A DNA stretch of 64,000 nt from Phocoena phocoena (taxonomy: Eukaryota > Chordata > Mammalia > Artiodactyla > Phocoenidae). The notes beneath the pieces were generated by a model. It did not search any database, was not told the DNA's origin, and saw only the letters and a program-made list of their open reading frames with translations. Below are positions 55,901 through 63,255 of this stretch, in pieces (within the stretch, counting starts at the first letter, position 1; each line of letters starts with the position of its first letter). A program made the position numbers and the translations under genes. The stretch covers positions 165,329,270 to 165,393,269 of the forward strand of contig NC_089220.1 of the NCBI RefSeq assembly GCF_963924675.1, in the 5' to 3' direction.

Positions 55901-56624
55901 CGCACAGAGACAATCAGCAGGAAGGCCAAGCATAGCTGGCGTCCCTACGCCCCCTTCTCACTCTGCAGCGTGTCAGCAACCGGCGGAGCAGCGCTGCAGG
56001 TGACATTAGCGCGTTATTCCTCCTGTGAGCTTGGTAGAAGAGTGGCTTAAATCCAGACAGCATATTCGCTTTGATATCCTTGGGTGCTCAAATGTTCTGG
56101 TTTTGTAAGCAGATAAATGTAGCTTAGTCTTGTCTTCAATAAAAAACAATAATAATACACTGGCTACAAGAGTACCGAGTACTCACCCCGGAACTGTTAG
56201 TGCTTTAAATGTTTCGTATCAATGAATCATCACAACATCTCTATTACGTAGGTATAATTATCATCCCCATTTTATAGATGAGTAAATCAAGGCCGAAGTT
56301 AAATCACTTGCTCACATTCTCACTGATAAAGGAGAGAGATATTCACCACTACTGTGCTCTGCATCCTTTCATTTCTTAATCAAATTCTGGTATAATAGAC
56401 TTTTTCCCCACACCAGTGTCAAAAACTCGAGTGGGGCGGCCATGTGGGATTCATGTGTCTGGTTTTACATAAAGAGCCTTGTCCCAGTTGAGGAATGACA
56501 GAGGCTTCTCTCCTTGCAGTGCGAAGCTCACCTTGGCCACGTGTTTCCTGATGGACCTGGGCCTACTGGTCAGAGGTTTTGCATCAACAGTGTGGCCCTC
56601 AAGTTCAAACCAAGCAAACACTGA
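34866..56624 (+). CDS. MSRB2: MSRB2: mitochondrial methionine-R-sulfoxide reductase B2, five coding exons, complete
   Basis: The coding exons are 34866-34983, 44116-44216, 49519-49595, 55489-55636 and 56520-56624 (118+101+77+148+105 nt). They give 182 residues plus a stop, the length known for human MSRB2. Family knowledge: the enzyme reduces methionine-R-sulfoxide in proteins, with thioredoxin as usual reductant, in mitochondria. Seen here: an Arg-rich N-terminus (about residues 1-32, Arg at 3, 9, 14, 23, 25, 28, 31) that fits a mitochondrial presequence; the SelR domain from about residue 52 ([12 protein letters not shown]); zinc-ligand pairs Cys90/Cys93 and Cys146/Cys149; the GTGWPSF motif at 107-113; HLGH at 152-155; and the nucleophile Cys169 in RFCINS. 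The position of this cysteine is selenocysteine in the paralogue MSRB1. The ATG has G at -3 and +4 (good Kozak context). All four introns are GT-AG and the phases agree. No frameshift or lost catalytic residue was seen. MSRB3 is excluded by the closer match to MSRB2 throughout. Confidence 0.96.
36172..36370 (+). mobile_element. CHR-type SINE, short form (MSRB2 intron 1)
   Basis: Perfect target duplication AAAATTTGGCCAG at 36159-36171 and 36371-36383. Intact body and short pure A tail: a young insertion in sense orientation to MSRB2. Confidence 0.95.
36395..36610 (+). mobile_element. Old L1 3' end fragment
   Basis: GGGAATTCCTTCTAAGGAAATAA, ATGTGCACAGATGTC, CCAAACATCCATCAGTTAAGG and AGGCAACCACTGAGAATG correspond to the 3' end of old L1M-type elements. 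Confidence 0.6.
36612..36835 (+). mobile_element. MIR SINE
   Basis: GTTCTGTGGTTAAGGGGG, TTCTGTAAGGATAGTGATAATGG and TTGGTGCTTAGTAGGCATACAG keep the MIR order in sense orientation to MSRB2. Confidence 0.65.
37480..37820 (-). mobile_element. CHR-type SINE, long form, with internal 26-bp duplication
   Basis: Poly(T), complement of the long body, end GCCACCAGGGAAGCCC. Target duplication AATCTAATCT at 37470-37479 and 37821-37830. A 26-bp unit is repeated exactly inside the element (37515-37540 and 37541-37566). Confidence 0.92.
38100..39207 (-). mobile_element. ERV leader and degraded internal remnant next to an LTR
   Basis: Reading on the minus strand directly after the LTR end there is a primer-binding-site-like stretch (39185-39202) that differs from a tRNA-Lys type site at about three positions. 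A CpG-rich leader with a GTAAGT donor-like site follows. Near 38.62 kb comes a short ATG frame that closes after eight codons, then AT-rich sequence with only broken frames. Two 70-bp spaced copies of CGTCAGAACCAAYTGGCAAAAT (38770 and 38842) lie in the leader. No intact viral gene was seen. The lower boundary is uncertain. Confidence 0.5.
39208..39793 (-). mobile_element. ERV LTR with TATA box and poly(A) signal (antisense in MSRB2 intron 1)
   Basis: On the minus strand it starts TGTCTGTGG and ends GGTTACA (TG...CA ends). It carries TATAAAAG at 39361-39368 and AATAAA at 39272-39277, spaced as expected for U3-R-U5. The order relative to the leader makes it the 5' LTR. No partner 3' LTR was recognised in the window. 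The family is not named with confidence. Confidence 0.65.
40080..41030 (+). mobile_element. L2 LINE 3' end
   Basis: TTCCAATGACTTCCAGGCTCA, CCTTCAGGGCCCTAAATGATCTGG, GCTGAAATGTCGCC, AAGGCCTTCCCTC and TGTCTGGCATATAGTAGGTGCTC, then ATAAATATGACCAAATGAATG, follow the classic L2 3' order in sense to the gene. Confidence 0.75.
42945..43056 (+). mobile_element. Probable MIR fragment
   Basis: GTGGTCAAGTTACTAACCC, GGGCCTTATTTTCTCCTTTG and GATGATAAGGTCC resemble the central part of MIR. Diverged and short. Confidence 0.5.
43057..43090 (+). repeat. 17-bp tandem duplication
   Basis: TTGGATGATTAAAACGT is present twice in direct succession without a mismatch, at 43057-43073 and 43074-43090. Confidence 0.95.
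44116..44216 (+). CDS. MSRB2: MSRB2 exon 2: start of the SelR domain
   Basis: It encodes the end of codon 40 to residue 73, including [19 protein letters not shown], a signature of the N-terminal edge of the MsrB fold. The acceptor is AATGACACAG|GG behind a T-rich tract, and the donor is ACCG|GTAAGC (strong). It ends in phase 0 at Pro73, matching the phase-0 start of exon 3. Confidence 0.96.
44595..45020 (+). mobile_element. L2 LINE 3' end
   Basis: TTCTTCAGTGGCTTCCCACTGC, AATGAGGCCCTAAAGGCTCTGG, CATTCGGGCCTTTACACC, AAGCCTTTCCTCAGCC and GCACATAGCATGGTGCCTG, then ACAGGCGCTCAA, follow the L2 3' pattern. Confidence 0.75.
46521..46884 (-). mobile_element. MLT1-type (MaLR) LTR
   Basis: Starts TGTTAGCACGGGCTGCTG and ends TTAGGACA (TG...CA). 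It contains CTTAAACAACAAACATTCATT, TCAGGGTTCTGGAGGCTGAG, AAGGTGCCAGCC and CTTATAAGGGCACTAATCCC, the complement of an MLT1 LTR. The 5-bp target duplication GACTG (46516-46520 and 46885-46889) fits ERVL-type integration. Confidence 0.8.
46970..47815 (+). mobile_element. L2 LINE 3' end
   Basis: TTTCCAACGGCTTTCCATTTTC, CACTATGATCTGGCCCTCC, ACTCATCCTTCAGAACTCAG, CTCTGCAGCCTTAGTACCCAG and GTAAATACTGGAATGAAC keep the L2 order. An AT-rich microsatellite at about 47450-47515 interrupts it. Confidence 0.65.
48566..48768 (-). mobile_element. CHR-type SINE, short form (intron 2, antisense)
   Basis: Exact target duplication CAAGAGTTTCTT at 48554-48565 and 48769-48780. Its complement is about 92% identical to the sense SINE at 49627 by hand comparison, with exon 3 between them. 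Confidence 0.95.
49519..49595 (+). CDS. MSRB2: MSRB2 exon 3: first zinc-binding CxxC
   Basis: It encodes residues 74-98 and two bases of codon 99. It contains Cys90 and Cys93 within HCVCC, the first zinc-ligand pair of MsrB enzymes. The acceptor is TTTACTTTCAG|CC and the donor is TTCAG|GTGAGA. The exon is 77 nt, so skipping it would shift the reading frame. A SINE begins 31 bp after the donor (49627), and an inverted SINE copy lies about 750 bp upstream. Confidence 0.96.
49627..49841 (+). mobile_element. CHR-type SINE, short form, 31 bp after the exon 3 donor
   Basis: Target duplication GTACCGAAGGA at 49615-49625 and 49842-49852. Intact body and a 22-base A tail point to a young insertion very close to the MSRB2 exon 3 splice donor. 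Confidence 0.95.
50422..50482. repeat. Perfect 24-bp inverted repeat with 13-nt loop
   Basis: The left arm 50422-50445 is the exact reverse complement of the right arm 50459-50482, and the loop is 50446-50458. It lies in MSRB2 intron 3. It does not resemble the MADE1 hairpin transposon, and no target duplication was found. Confidence 0.95.
50761..50915 (+). mobile_element. Short tRNA-derived SINE (intron 3)
   Basis: GGAATTCCCTGGCAGTCCGG head, box B GGTTCAATCCC, A/AAT tail. Target duplication AAAGATGGCAGTCAGG (50745-50760) and AAAGGTGGCAGTCAGG (50916-50931). Confidence 0.93.
51847..52056 (-). mobile_element. CHR-type SINE, short form (intron 3, antisense)
   Basis: Poly(T), GGTACGCGGGCCTCTCACTG, end GCCACCAGGGAAGCCCC. 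Target duplication AGAACGTACTCTTC (51833-51846) and AGAACATACTCTTC (52057-52070). It could also pair with the sense SINE at 49627. Confidence 0.94.
52097..52340 (+). mobile_element. MIR SINE
   Basis: AGTGTAGTACAGTGGTTAAG, TGTGTGACCTCAGGCAAGTT, CTCTGTGCCTCAGTTTCCCC, GGGAGGATTAACTGAG and AGCAATGCCTCACACATG give a nearly complete MIR. Confidence 0.85.
53787..54010 (-). mobile_element. MIR SINE
   Basis: GTACCACGTGTCTGACACTACG, CAGTTAATCCTCTCAGTAACCCC, GACACAGAGGCTTTACAAG and AACTTGCCAAGGTTGCATAG are the MIR in reverse complement. Confidence 0.8.
54900..55045 (-). mobile_element. MIR SINE fragment
   Basis: TTATCCGCATGTTACAGATGAG, CAGCCTGTCCAATTTCACACAG and GGCAGTCAGGCTTTG match the reverse-complement MIR core. 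Confidence 0.75.
55489..55636 (+). CDS. MSRB2: MSRB2 exon 4: central SelR domain
   Basis: It encodes the last base of codon 99 to residue 148: [18 protein letters not shown], then the GILRRVD segment, then Cys146 of the second CxxC. The donor is AAGCAG|GTGGGT. The acceptor TCACACAG is preceded by repeated GTCAT units instead of a pyrimidine tract. The reading frame continues open into intron 4 to a stop at 56048. Confidence 0.96.
56138..56143 (+). terminator. Possible intronic poly(A) signal in intron 4
   Basis: AATAAA occurs 88 nt after the stop that closes the exon 4 read-through frame. No strong GT-rich element follows, so it may be weak or inactive. Confidence 0.3.
56165..56320 (-). mobile_element. 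MIR SINE fragment (intron 4)
   Basis: TCATCACAACATCTCTATTACG, GGTATAATTATCATCCCCATT and TATAGATGAGTAAATCAAGG match the reverse-complement MIR core. Confidence 0.75.
56520..56624 (+). CDS. MSRB2: MSRB2 exon 5 (coding part): catalytic cysteine and stop
   Basis: It encodes residues 149-182 and TGA at 56622-56624. It starts with zinc ligand Cys149, followed by HLGH and [14 protein letters not shown] with the nucleophile Cys169, and ends KPSKH. The acceptor CTCTCCTTGCAG|TG has a good pyrimidine tract. Any transcript lacking this exon would be catalytically dead. Confidence 0.96.
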   Translation, partial: CEAHLGHVFPDGPGPTGQRFCINSVALKFKPSKH

Positions 56625-57275
56625 CTACCTCCAAGAGTCCCCTTCCCTCGTCACTCCCTCACTGCCAAACTCAATTTTCATAATTTATGTGAATAGCTAG
56701 TTTTATTACCTACTAAACCAGGCTAAGTTTGCTGCTATCACCAAGCAGGTCACACCTTCTCTAACTTACTACCTGGAGTCAGCCAACCCTGGCTCTGGCT
56801 TTGATTGGAATTTCACAAAATGACAGAGGGGCAACCATTTCCATTAAATCGACTTCGGCGGGCTTTGCTTGGACCAGAGGGCATGACTCTTTGGGGACAT
56901 TTGGAGGCTGATGGACAAACCAAAGAATTTACAAAACCACCCTGAACGTTCCATTGCAGTTAAGTTCTTCATGGACATATATAGGTGAGAGATCAAGTGA
57001 AAAGAGGAAAGAAAATATGGGGTTAGACTAATTCACAGTCCCAGCATGGAAAGAAGCAACGAGGAGGAGGGTTGTGGATGAGCTGTGCTTTGGGGGATCC
57101 ACGGGATGCATGATATTTTTTTCAAAACTTTAGACTGTCTTGAGCTTTCCAGTTCCAGCTTCTCTACGGGCAACTTAAGTTTCGATGGGAGTTTGCTAGA
57201 TTTCAGTGATGATGAATACAAGTGGCTACAAAGTTAAACTTTAATTTAGTTCAAATAAAATATTTACTAAAATCT
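56625..57275 (+). other. MSRB2: MSRB2 3' untranslated region (inferred end)
   Basis: It runs from the stop codon to about 15 nt past the canonical AATAAA at 57254-57259. A T/GT-rich stretch follows at about 57272-57298, as expected downstream of a cleavage site. An ATTAAA at 56843-56848 is a weaker alternative. The cleavage position is inferred. No repeat element was recognised inside. Confidence 0.65.
57254..57259 (+). terminator. MSRB2: MSRB2 poly(A) signal AATAAA
   Basis: This canonical hexamer lies 630 bp after the MSRB2 stop and is followed within 15-40 nt by a T/GT-rich downstream element. It is the best candidate for the main 3' end. Confidence 0.65.
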
Positions 57276-57280
57276 GTTTG

Positions 57281-57940
57281 CTTTTTGTCTAAGTCTGTGA
57301 ATTTGCTCTTTTATAAAAATGACTAAATCAAATGCCAAAAAATAATTAGGTCATGTGGTAGTAGGTGTTTGGTTACACCAATGCTGATAGCAACTCAAGA
57401 GTTTTTTTTACACATTGAGAGTCTTGAATAATTTGTTACTGAAAGTGTTTAAATCATTTTCTTTGAGACTTTATGGACAGACAGGAGACTGAAGTATTCT
57501 ATTTTTATTACTGAGTTATGCATTATGAACTCTTCTTCTAGTGCTTACCCTGGAAATCACAACATCCATCCTTAACTTATTACAGTCATACTAAAATTAT
57601 TAATTTTTTCTACTTTTCCAAGAATGTTAACCTTAGAACACTTTGACTTCATTAACATTCTCCCATATTTTGTGTTACTATTGTCATGTATTTAATTTAA
57701 TTTTATACACATATAAACCCCACAAATCATTGTTAGTGTATATGTTGATATTCATTTATCTTTACCTACATATTTGCTGTTTCTTTTGCTCTTTATTTCT
57801 TCCTGAAATCCCATGTTTCCTCGTGGGATTTTTTTTTTTTTTCTGCTGCTTGAAGAACTCTTTTGCTTTTAGTGCATGATTTCTCATGGTGAATCTTCTC
57901 AGTTTCTATTGGTAAGAAAATGTATTTATTTGCCTTTCAT
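57281..57940. other. Downstream flank, nothing recognised
   Basis: AT-rich sequence directly after MSRB2 without a supportable feature. Confidence 0.4.
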
Positions 57941-58700
57941 TTTTTTTAAGCTTTATTGAGGTACAATTGATATATTTAAAAATTGCACATATTTAATGTA
58001 TACCTTTGGGTCTCCTTTTATTTTTGAAGAATCCTTTTCCCTGGACGTAGAATTCTAATTTGGAGAAATTTTATTTGGACATTTTACAGTTTCATTCAAT
58101 TGTCTTATGGCTTCTATAGCTTCTCCTGAGAAATCAGCTGTCAGTGCAATTGTTGCTCCTCTGAAGGTAATGTGTTCCCCTCCCCCACAACTGTTTTTAT
58201 GATTTTCTCTTTTTATTTGATTTTCAGCAGTTTGTAATGTGCCCTGGTGTGGTTGTCTTTGTATTTATTGTGCTTGGGGTTCACAGAGCTCTTTGAATCT
58301 TAGGTTGATACTTTCATCAGTTTTGTTATTATCTCTTTCTTTTTCTCCCTAGACTCTCTCCTTTTGAATTACACAAATTTTAGACCATTAATTGCATCCC
58401 ACATATCTCTAAGGCTCTTTTCTGTATCTTCCCGTTCTTTTAAATATCTGTATTTCTATGTGGATATTTTCTGTCAACCTCTTCTCTAATTTACTAGCCT
58501 TATCCTTTTGCTTGTCTAGTCTGCTGTTAAACACATCTTATGCATTCTTAATTTTAAGTGTTGTGCTTTTGTAGTCCTAAAATAACCATTTGATTCTTTT
58601 TTATGGATTCCAGTTCTCTGTTAAAGTTCTCCGTCTTCAACAGGCAAAAAGAAAATTCTATGAGGCCTTTCCTCCTGAAACAGTTTGAACTTTTAATCTC
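57940..58700 (-). mobile_element. Old L1-type LINE remnant
   Basis: TTTATTGAGGTACAATTGATAT near 57950 is an L1 3' end in complement. The T-rich sequence after it (TCTCCTGAGAAATCAGCTGTC, CTTTGAATCTTAGGTTGATAC, TTTGCTTGTCTAGTCTGCTG) matches the style of L1/HAL1 remnants in reverse orientation. Confidence 0.6.
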
Positions 58701-58992
58701 TGCTCACAAAACTGATGAAAAACAGTGCTCTGCATTTCAGAGGCTTTCCACTTAGGGTTTTAGCACCCTGACCTACACAGATCCCATATTCATCTAATGT
58801 GCTAAGATGAAAACTAGCCATTTACTTAGGGTCCCCAAGTCTCTGTTATAAATGCTCTGCTCATTTCTGTGTCCCCTAGTAGATGCCCTTTGTGGGTACA
58901 AAGCCTAAATTCTCAGGCTCTTGGCAGAGTTTAGAACTGGCAAATGATCCCAGGATAAAAGGAGCTCTGTGGGGTTCTTCCCTCTCTGGAGT

Positions 58993-59490
58993 TGTGGCAG
59001 GCAGAATAACGGCTCCCCAGAGATGTCCATATCCTAATCCCCAGACCTGTAAATACATTACTTTCATGGTAAAAGGGTCTTTGCAGATGTGAATCAATTA
59101 AAGACCTTGATACAGGGAGATAGATTATCCTGGATTCTCTGGATGGGTCCATTCTAATCACATGAGTCTTTAGAAGTAAACCTTTCCTGGCTGGGGTCAG
59201 GGAGAGATGTGATGATGGAAGAAGGGTCGGAGAGATGCCACATTGCTGGCTTTGAAGATGGAAGTAGGTAGGACCATGAGCCCAAGAATGTGAATAGCTT
59301 CTAGGAGCTGGAAAAGACAAGAAAATGGATTCTCCCCTAGAGCCTCAGAAAGGAACACGGCCCTGCCGACATCTTCTTTATCCCAGTGAGACTCTTCAGA
59401 CTCCCATGTAACCGCAAGGTACTAAATGTGTTGTCTTAAGCCACCCAGTTTGTGCTTGGTTGTTCACAGCAGCCATAGAAAACTAGTACC
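58993..59490 (+). mobile_element. MLT1-type (MaLR) LTR
   Basis: CCCAGAGATGTCCATATCCTAA, GGTCTTTGCAGATGTGAATC, TTATCCTGGATTCTCTGG, CACGGCCCTGCCGACATC and AAGCCACCCAGTTTGTG follow an MLT1 LTR. GGAGT before and GGAAT after are a plausible 5-bp duplication. Confidence 0.7.
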
Positions 59491-59699
59491 GGAATCTTAG
59501 CCCCTTTATTTCTTGTTACCTCAGAACCTTTCTGTTGTCTACAGAGATAATAATTTGTAATTACTTAATAATTTATAAATTAATAAATGTAACACATATT
59601 TATAAATTAACAAATAATTTCTGTATTTTGCCTAGCTCTCGTCCCGTATGGGAGTGCTGGTATGCTGCTAGCTATCCATTGCTCCTGGATAATAGCTCA

Positions 59700-59885
59700 C
59701 AGTTTTAGTATCCGAAGGCTTTTAACTTTGCCCTCACAAATGTCCCTGTGAGGAAGACAAAGACAGTGTGTTTTTTTGCTATTTTGTATTTGGAGTGGAA
59801 GCTCAGGAAGGTTGAGTGAATTATTCCAAATCAGATAATGCTTAAGAAGCCAAGTCAAGCCTACAACACAGGTCTCTAGACAACA
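59700..59885 (-). mobile_element. Probable MIR fragment
   Basis: TTGCCCTCACAAATGTCCCTG, GGAGTGGAAGCTCAGGAAGG and TTATTCCAAATCAGATAATG resemble a diverged MIR in reverse complement. Confidence 0.4.
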
Positions 59886-60002
59886 CGGCCAGTCCTTCTT
59901 TCATTATTATAATGTCTGTGACCCACAATCAGAATCAAGAACTCCTATATTTTAAATTATTTACATACAGTTACTTTAAGTGAAAAATTTGCTGAATGTT
60001 AA

Positions 60003-62400
60003 TAATTTCACACAATCATGTAACCTCTACCACAATCAAGATACAGAACAATTCCCTTACCCTAAAATTAATTAATCCCTCCCCCACCCTGACCCCAGCC
60101 AACTACTGGTATTTCTGTCACTAGAGCATTGCCTTGTCTAGCCTTCTATATAAATGGAAATATATAGCATGCAGCCATTTGTATTTGAAGCGTTTCACTT
60201 GGCCTAACAGTTTTAAGATTCATCCATGTTATATTGTGATTTGTTCCTTTTTGTTACTGAGCAGTATACCATAGTCTATCCATGGGTAAACAATTTGTCT
60301 ATTCACCAACTAACAGACATTTGGGTTGCTTCCACTTTTGGCTGTTACAAATAGTGCTGCTATGAACATCTACATACACACTGTTGTGTAGACTTACGTT
60401 TTGATTTCTCTGGGAGTGAAATATATATTTAACTTCATAGGGTACTGTGTATGTTTTCCAAAGTGGCTGTTCTATTTTGTATTCCCAAACAGCAACAAAT
60501 GAACATCCAGTTGCTCCACATCCTTGTCAACACTTCCTCTTTTTTTCCCCTACAGATGGCCAGTTGCCCCAGCACCATTTGTTGAAGACTTTCTTGAACG
60601 TCCTTGACATTTTTACAAAAATTAATTTACCATATAAGTGTGGGTCTATTTCTGGACCCTCTGTTCCATTGATATGTCTATCCTTATGGCATTATGTTGA
60701 TTAATAATTGCTTTATAGCAAGTTGTAAAATCAGATCAATATGGATTTCCAGCTTTGTTCTTCAAAATTGTTTTGGCTATGCTGGTTCTTTTGCATTTCC
60801 ATATAAATTTTTAAATTATCTTGAATTATATTAGATCAGTTAGGGGAGACTGACATCATAATAATGTTTGGTCCCCCAATCCATGAGCCTGGTACATCCC
60901 TCCATTTACTTAAGTCTTCTTTAATTTTTCTTTAAATATTTTTTAGCTTTAAGTGTGTGATTCTTATTTTGTTAAATTTATCCCAAAGTATTTTAATTTT
61001 CTCAATGCTATTATAAATTGAGTTGTTTAAATTGTTTCTTGGTGTTATATAGAAATACAATTAGCTTTTGTATTTTGACCTTGTATACTGCAACCTTGCT
61101 AAATTGACTTTCTTAGCTTTTCTCAGAATTCCCTAGAGTTTTCTGCATTCACAATCATATTGTCAACAAATAAGACAGTTTTACTTCGTCCTTTCCAATC
61201 TGCCTTTTATTTCTTTTTCCTGCTTTATTCACTACCTGGGCCTTACAGTACAAAGTTAAATCAACATAGTGAGAGTGGGTATTTTTGCTTTGCCTTGTTT
61301 CTAATTTTAGACAGAAAACATGAAATCTTTCACCATTGAATATAATGTTAGCTGTAGATTTTTCATAGATGACATTAATCAGATGAGGAAGACTCCTATT
61401 CCTAGTTGCTGAGAGATTTTATCATGAGTGTTGATTTTTATCAGATTTTTTTCTGCATCTATTGAAATAATTATGTGGTTCTCCTATATTTTATTAATGT
61501 GGTGAATTACATTGGTTGATTTTCTAATGTTAAACCAACCTTGCGTTCTGAGATGAACCTTACTTGAACATGATGTATAGTAGTATCCTTTTTGAATCCT
61601 GTTGGGTTTTATTTTCTAATATTTTCTTGAGAATTTTTGCATCTCTGTTCATGAGTGATATTGCTCCACATTTCCCTTGTGATGTCTTTGATTTTGTAAT
61701 CAAGGTAATGTTAGCATCATAAAATGAGCTGGGAAATGCTCCCTCTTCTATTCTCTGAAAAAGTTTTTTTCAGACTGGTATTATTTCTTCCTTAAATGTT
61801 TGATGGAATTTACCAGTGAAGCCATCTGGATCTGAAGTTTTCTATGTGGGGAGGTTCTTAATTGTGGATTCAAGTTCCTTAATTTATATAGGTCTGTCAA
61901 GTTTTCTTAAGCCAGTTTTGGTAAATTGTTTCTTTTAAGGAGTGTGTTTATTTCATCTAGATTGTCCCATTTGTAGGCATTAGATTGTTCATAATAGTCT
62001 CTTATTATCCTTTTAGTGTCTGAAGGGCATGTGGTGAGGCTCCTTCTTTCATTCCTAATACTGGGAATTTGCGTCTTCCATTTTCTTGATCACTCTAGCT
62101 AGAAGTTTTTTAGTTCTCTTGGATTTATTTCAAAGGGTAGGTTTGGGGTTTACTGATTTTCTCTGTTATTTTCTGTTTTCAGTTTTATTGATTTCTACTC
62201 TTTATTCTTCCTTTTGTTTGCTTTGGGTATAATTTATTCTTTTGTAGTTTCTTAAAGTAGAAGCTTAGATCATTGAGTTTTAGACCTTTTTTTCTTTTCC
62301 CACATAGGCTTTTAAAATTCTAAATTTTCCTGTATACCCTATTTTGCCTACGTCTCACAAATTTTGATATGTGTATTTTCATTGTCATATTTATACGATA
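60003..62400 (-). mobile_element. L1 LINE (L1M-type), 3' UTR through ORF2, ~2.4 kb
   Basis: The complement of L1 3' UTR (ATTCATCCATGTTATATTGTG, TTTGGGTTGCTTCCAC, CTGCTATGAACATC) is followed by ORF2 signatures read in reverse (TATACTGCAACCTTGCTAAATTG, CATCTATTGAAATAATTATGTG, TGATGGAATTTACCAGTGAAGC, CATCTGGATCTGAAG). Many stops and indels; no intact frame. Confidence 0.85.
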
Positions 62401-62814
62401 TACTATCAACATATTTTCTAGTATTGCCATGACACCGCCCACCCTGACCCCGCCACCACCCCTGAGTGCACCACAGGCTTCTCTTAGCTCCAGGCTAAAA
62501 TCTGGGCAGATGAGACCAGCTGCTGTGGCTCCCTTGCGCCTTCTTCAAGCAGAGCTTGCATTCTTCACTGGAGGTCATTTGCTTCTTTTTACTCTCCAGT
62601 ACTTTCAGGTAGTTGCTGTGTGTATTATGTTCAGTTTTCTGGTTGTTTTCTGCAGAAGCACAGTCATCCGTGCTTTGTATTTGAAGCATTTCACATTTCA
62701 GATGTATATACTGGCCTTATAGAACATAGAAATATGTAACAGGTGGTCTTTAACAGAGGAATTTATATTGTGATTTCCTTGATACCTAATAGCCTTTTTA
62801 AATGTTTTTCTCAT

Positions 62815-63249
62815 AAATTCCTAGGGAATAGGTTCCAGCAGCTCGGACGCCTTTCTGCTGGTTCTCATCAAGTGGGCTTCTCTGGGTGGAGCAGGCTGGG
62901 CTTCAGCTGAATGCAGGTGCCTTTGTCTCTATCTTCCTTCTTTTTCTGGTCATTCTCCTTCACGTGTTTCGGAAAAGCTGTCTCAGGTCTGGGAGTGCTT
63001 AATGTGCTCAGAATGTACATTGATTCTCTCGGCAAAAATCTTGCCCCTGTTGGTTTTCAACGACACCGAAGGCGTGCCGATGGGAGCAGTGGTGGGGCAT
63101 GCGTTTTTAACCGTGCCCTTCCCTCGACATCTGCAGCATCACCTTTCTGGCAAATTCGCATGTACGTGGCCAAAGTAACAACTCCAGGCTTTCTAAAGGC
63201 CTAGAGAACATATAACAGGTTCCTCTTCTCTTTCTCTTATGCCTATAAT
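62815..63249 (-). pseudogene. RPL21P: RPL21 processed pseudogene (decayed)
   Basis: On the minus strand the sequence follows the intronless RPL21 coding order (60S ribosomal protein L21). The start region is about 63249, with ATG changed to ATT. Then come the YMFSRPF-like segment, VVTLATYMRI, KGD, GKI-A-RINV, EHIKHS, DSF, KENDQKKKE-like sequence, and an ELLEPIP-like end near 62820. There are frameshifts, a premature stop after the EHIKHS segment, and roughly 35 bp missing around the KCYHGKTGRVYNV region. No introns are present, so it is a retrocopy. No poly(A) tract or target duplication was confirmed. It has no coding capacity. Confidence 0.85.
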
Positions 63250-63255
63250 TTTGGT

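Larger units (their letters stand above)
55637..56519 (+). other. MSRB2 intron 4 (883 bp)
   Basis: Short GT-AG intron. The exon 4 reading frame stays open for 137 codons into it (to TGA/TAA-type stop at 56048-56050), and an AATAAA occurs at 56138-56143. A minus-strand MIR fragment covers about 56165-56320. The proximal part is fairly GC-rich. Confidence 0.85.

Noticed and set aside
55323..56003. 226-codon plus-strand open frame over exon 4
   Set aside because: It is out of frame with MSRB2 exon 4 and is a shadow of the coding exon plus a GC-rich intron start.
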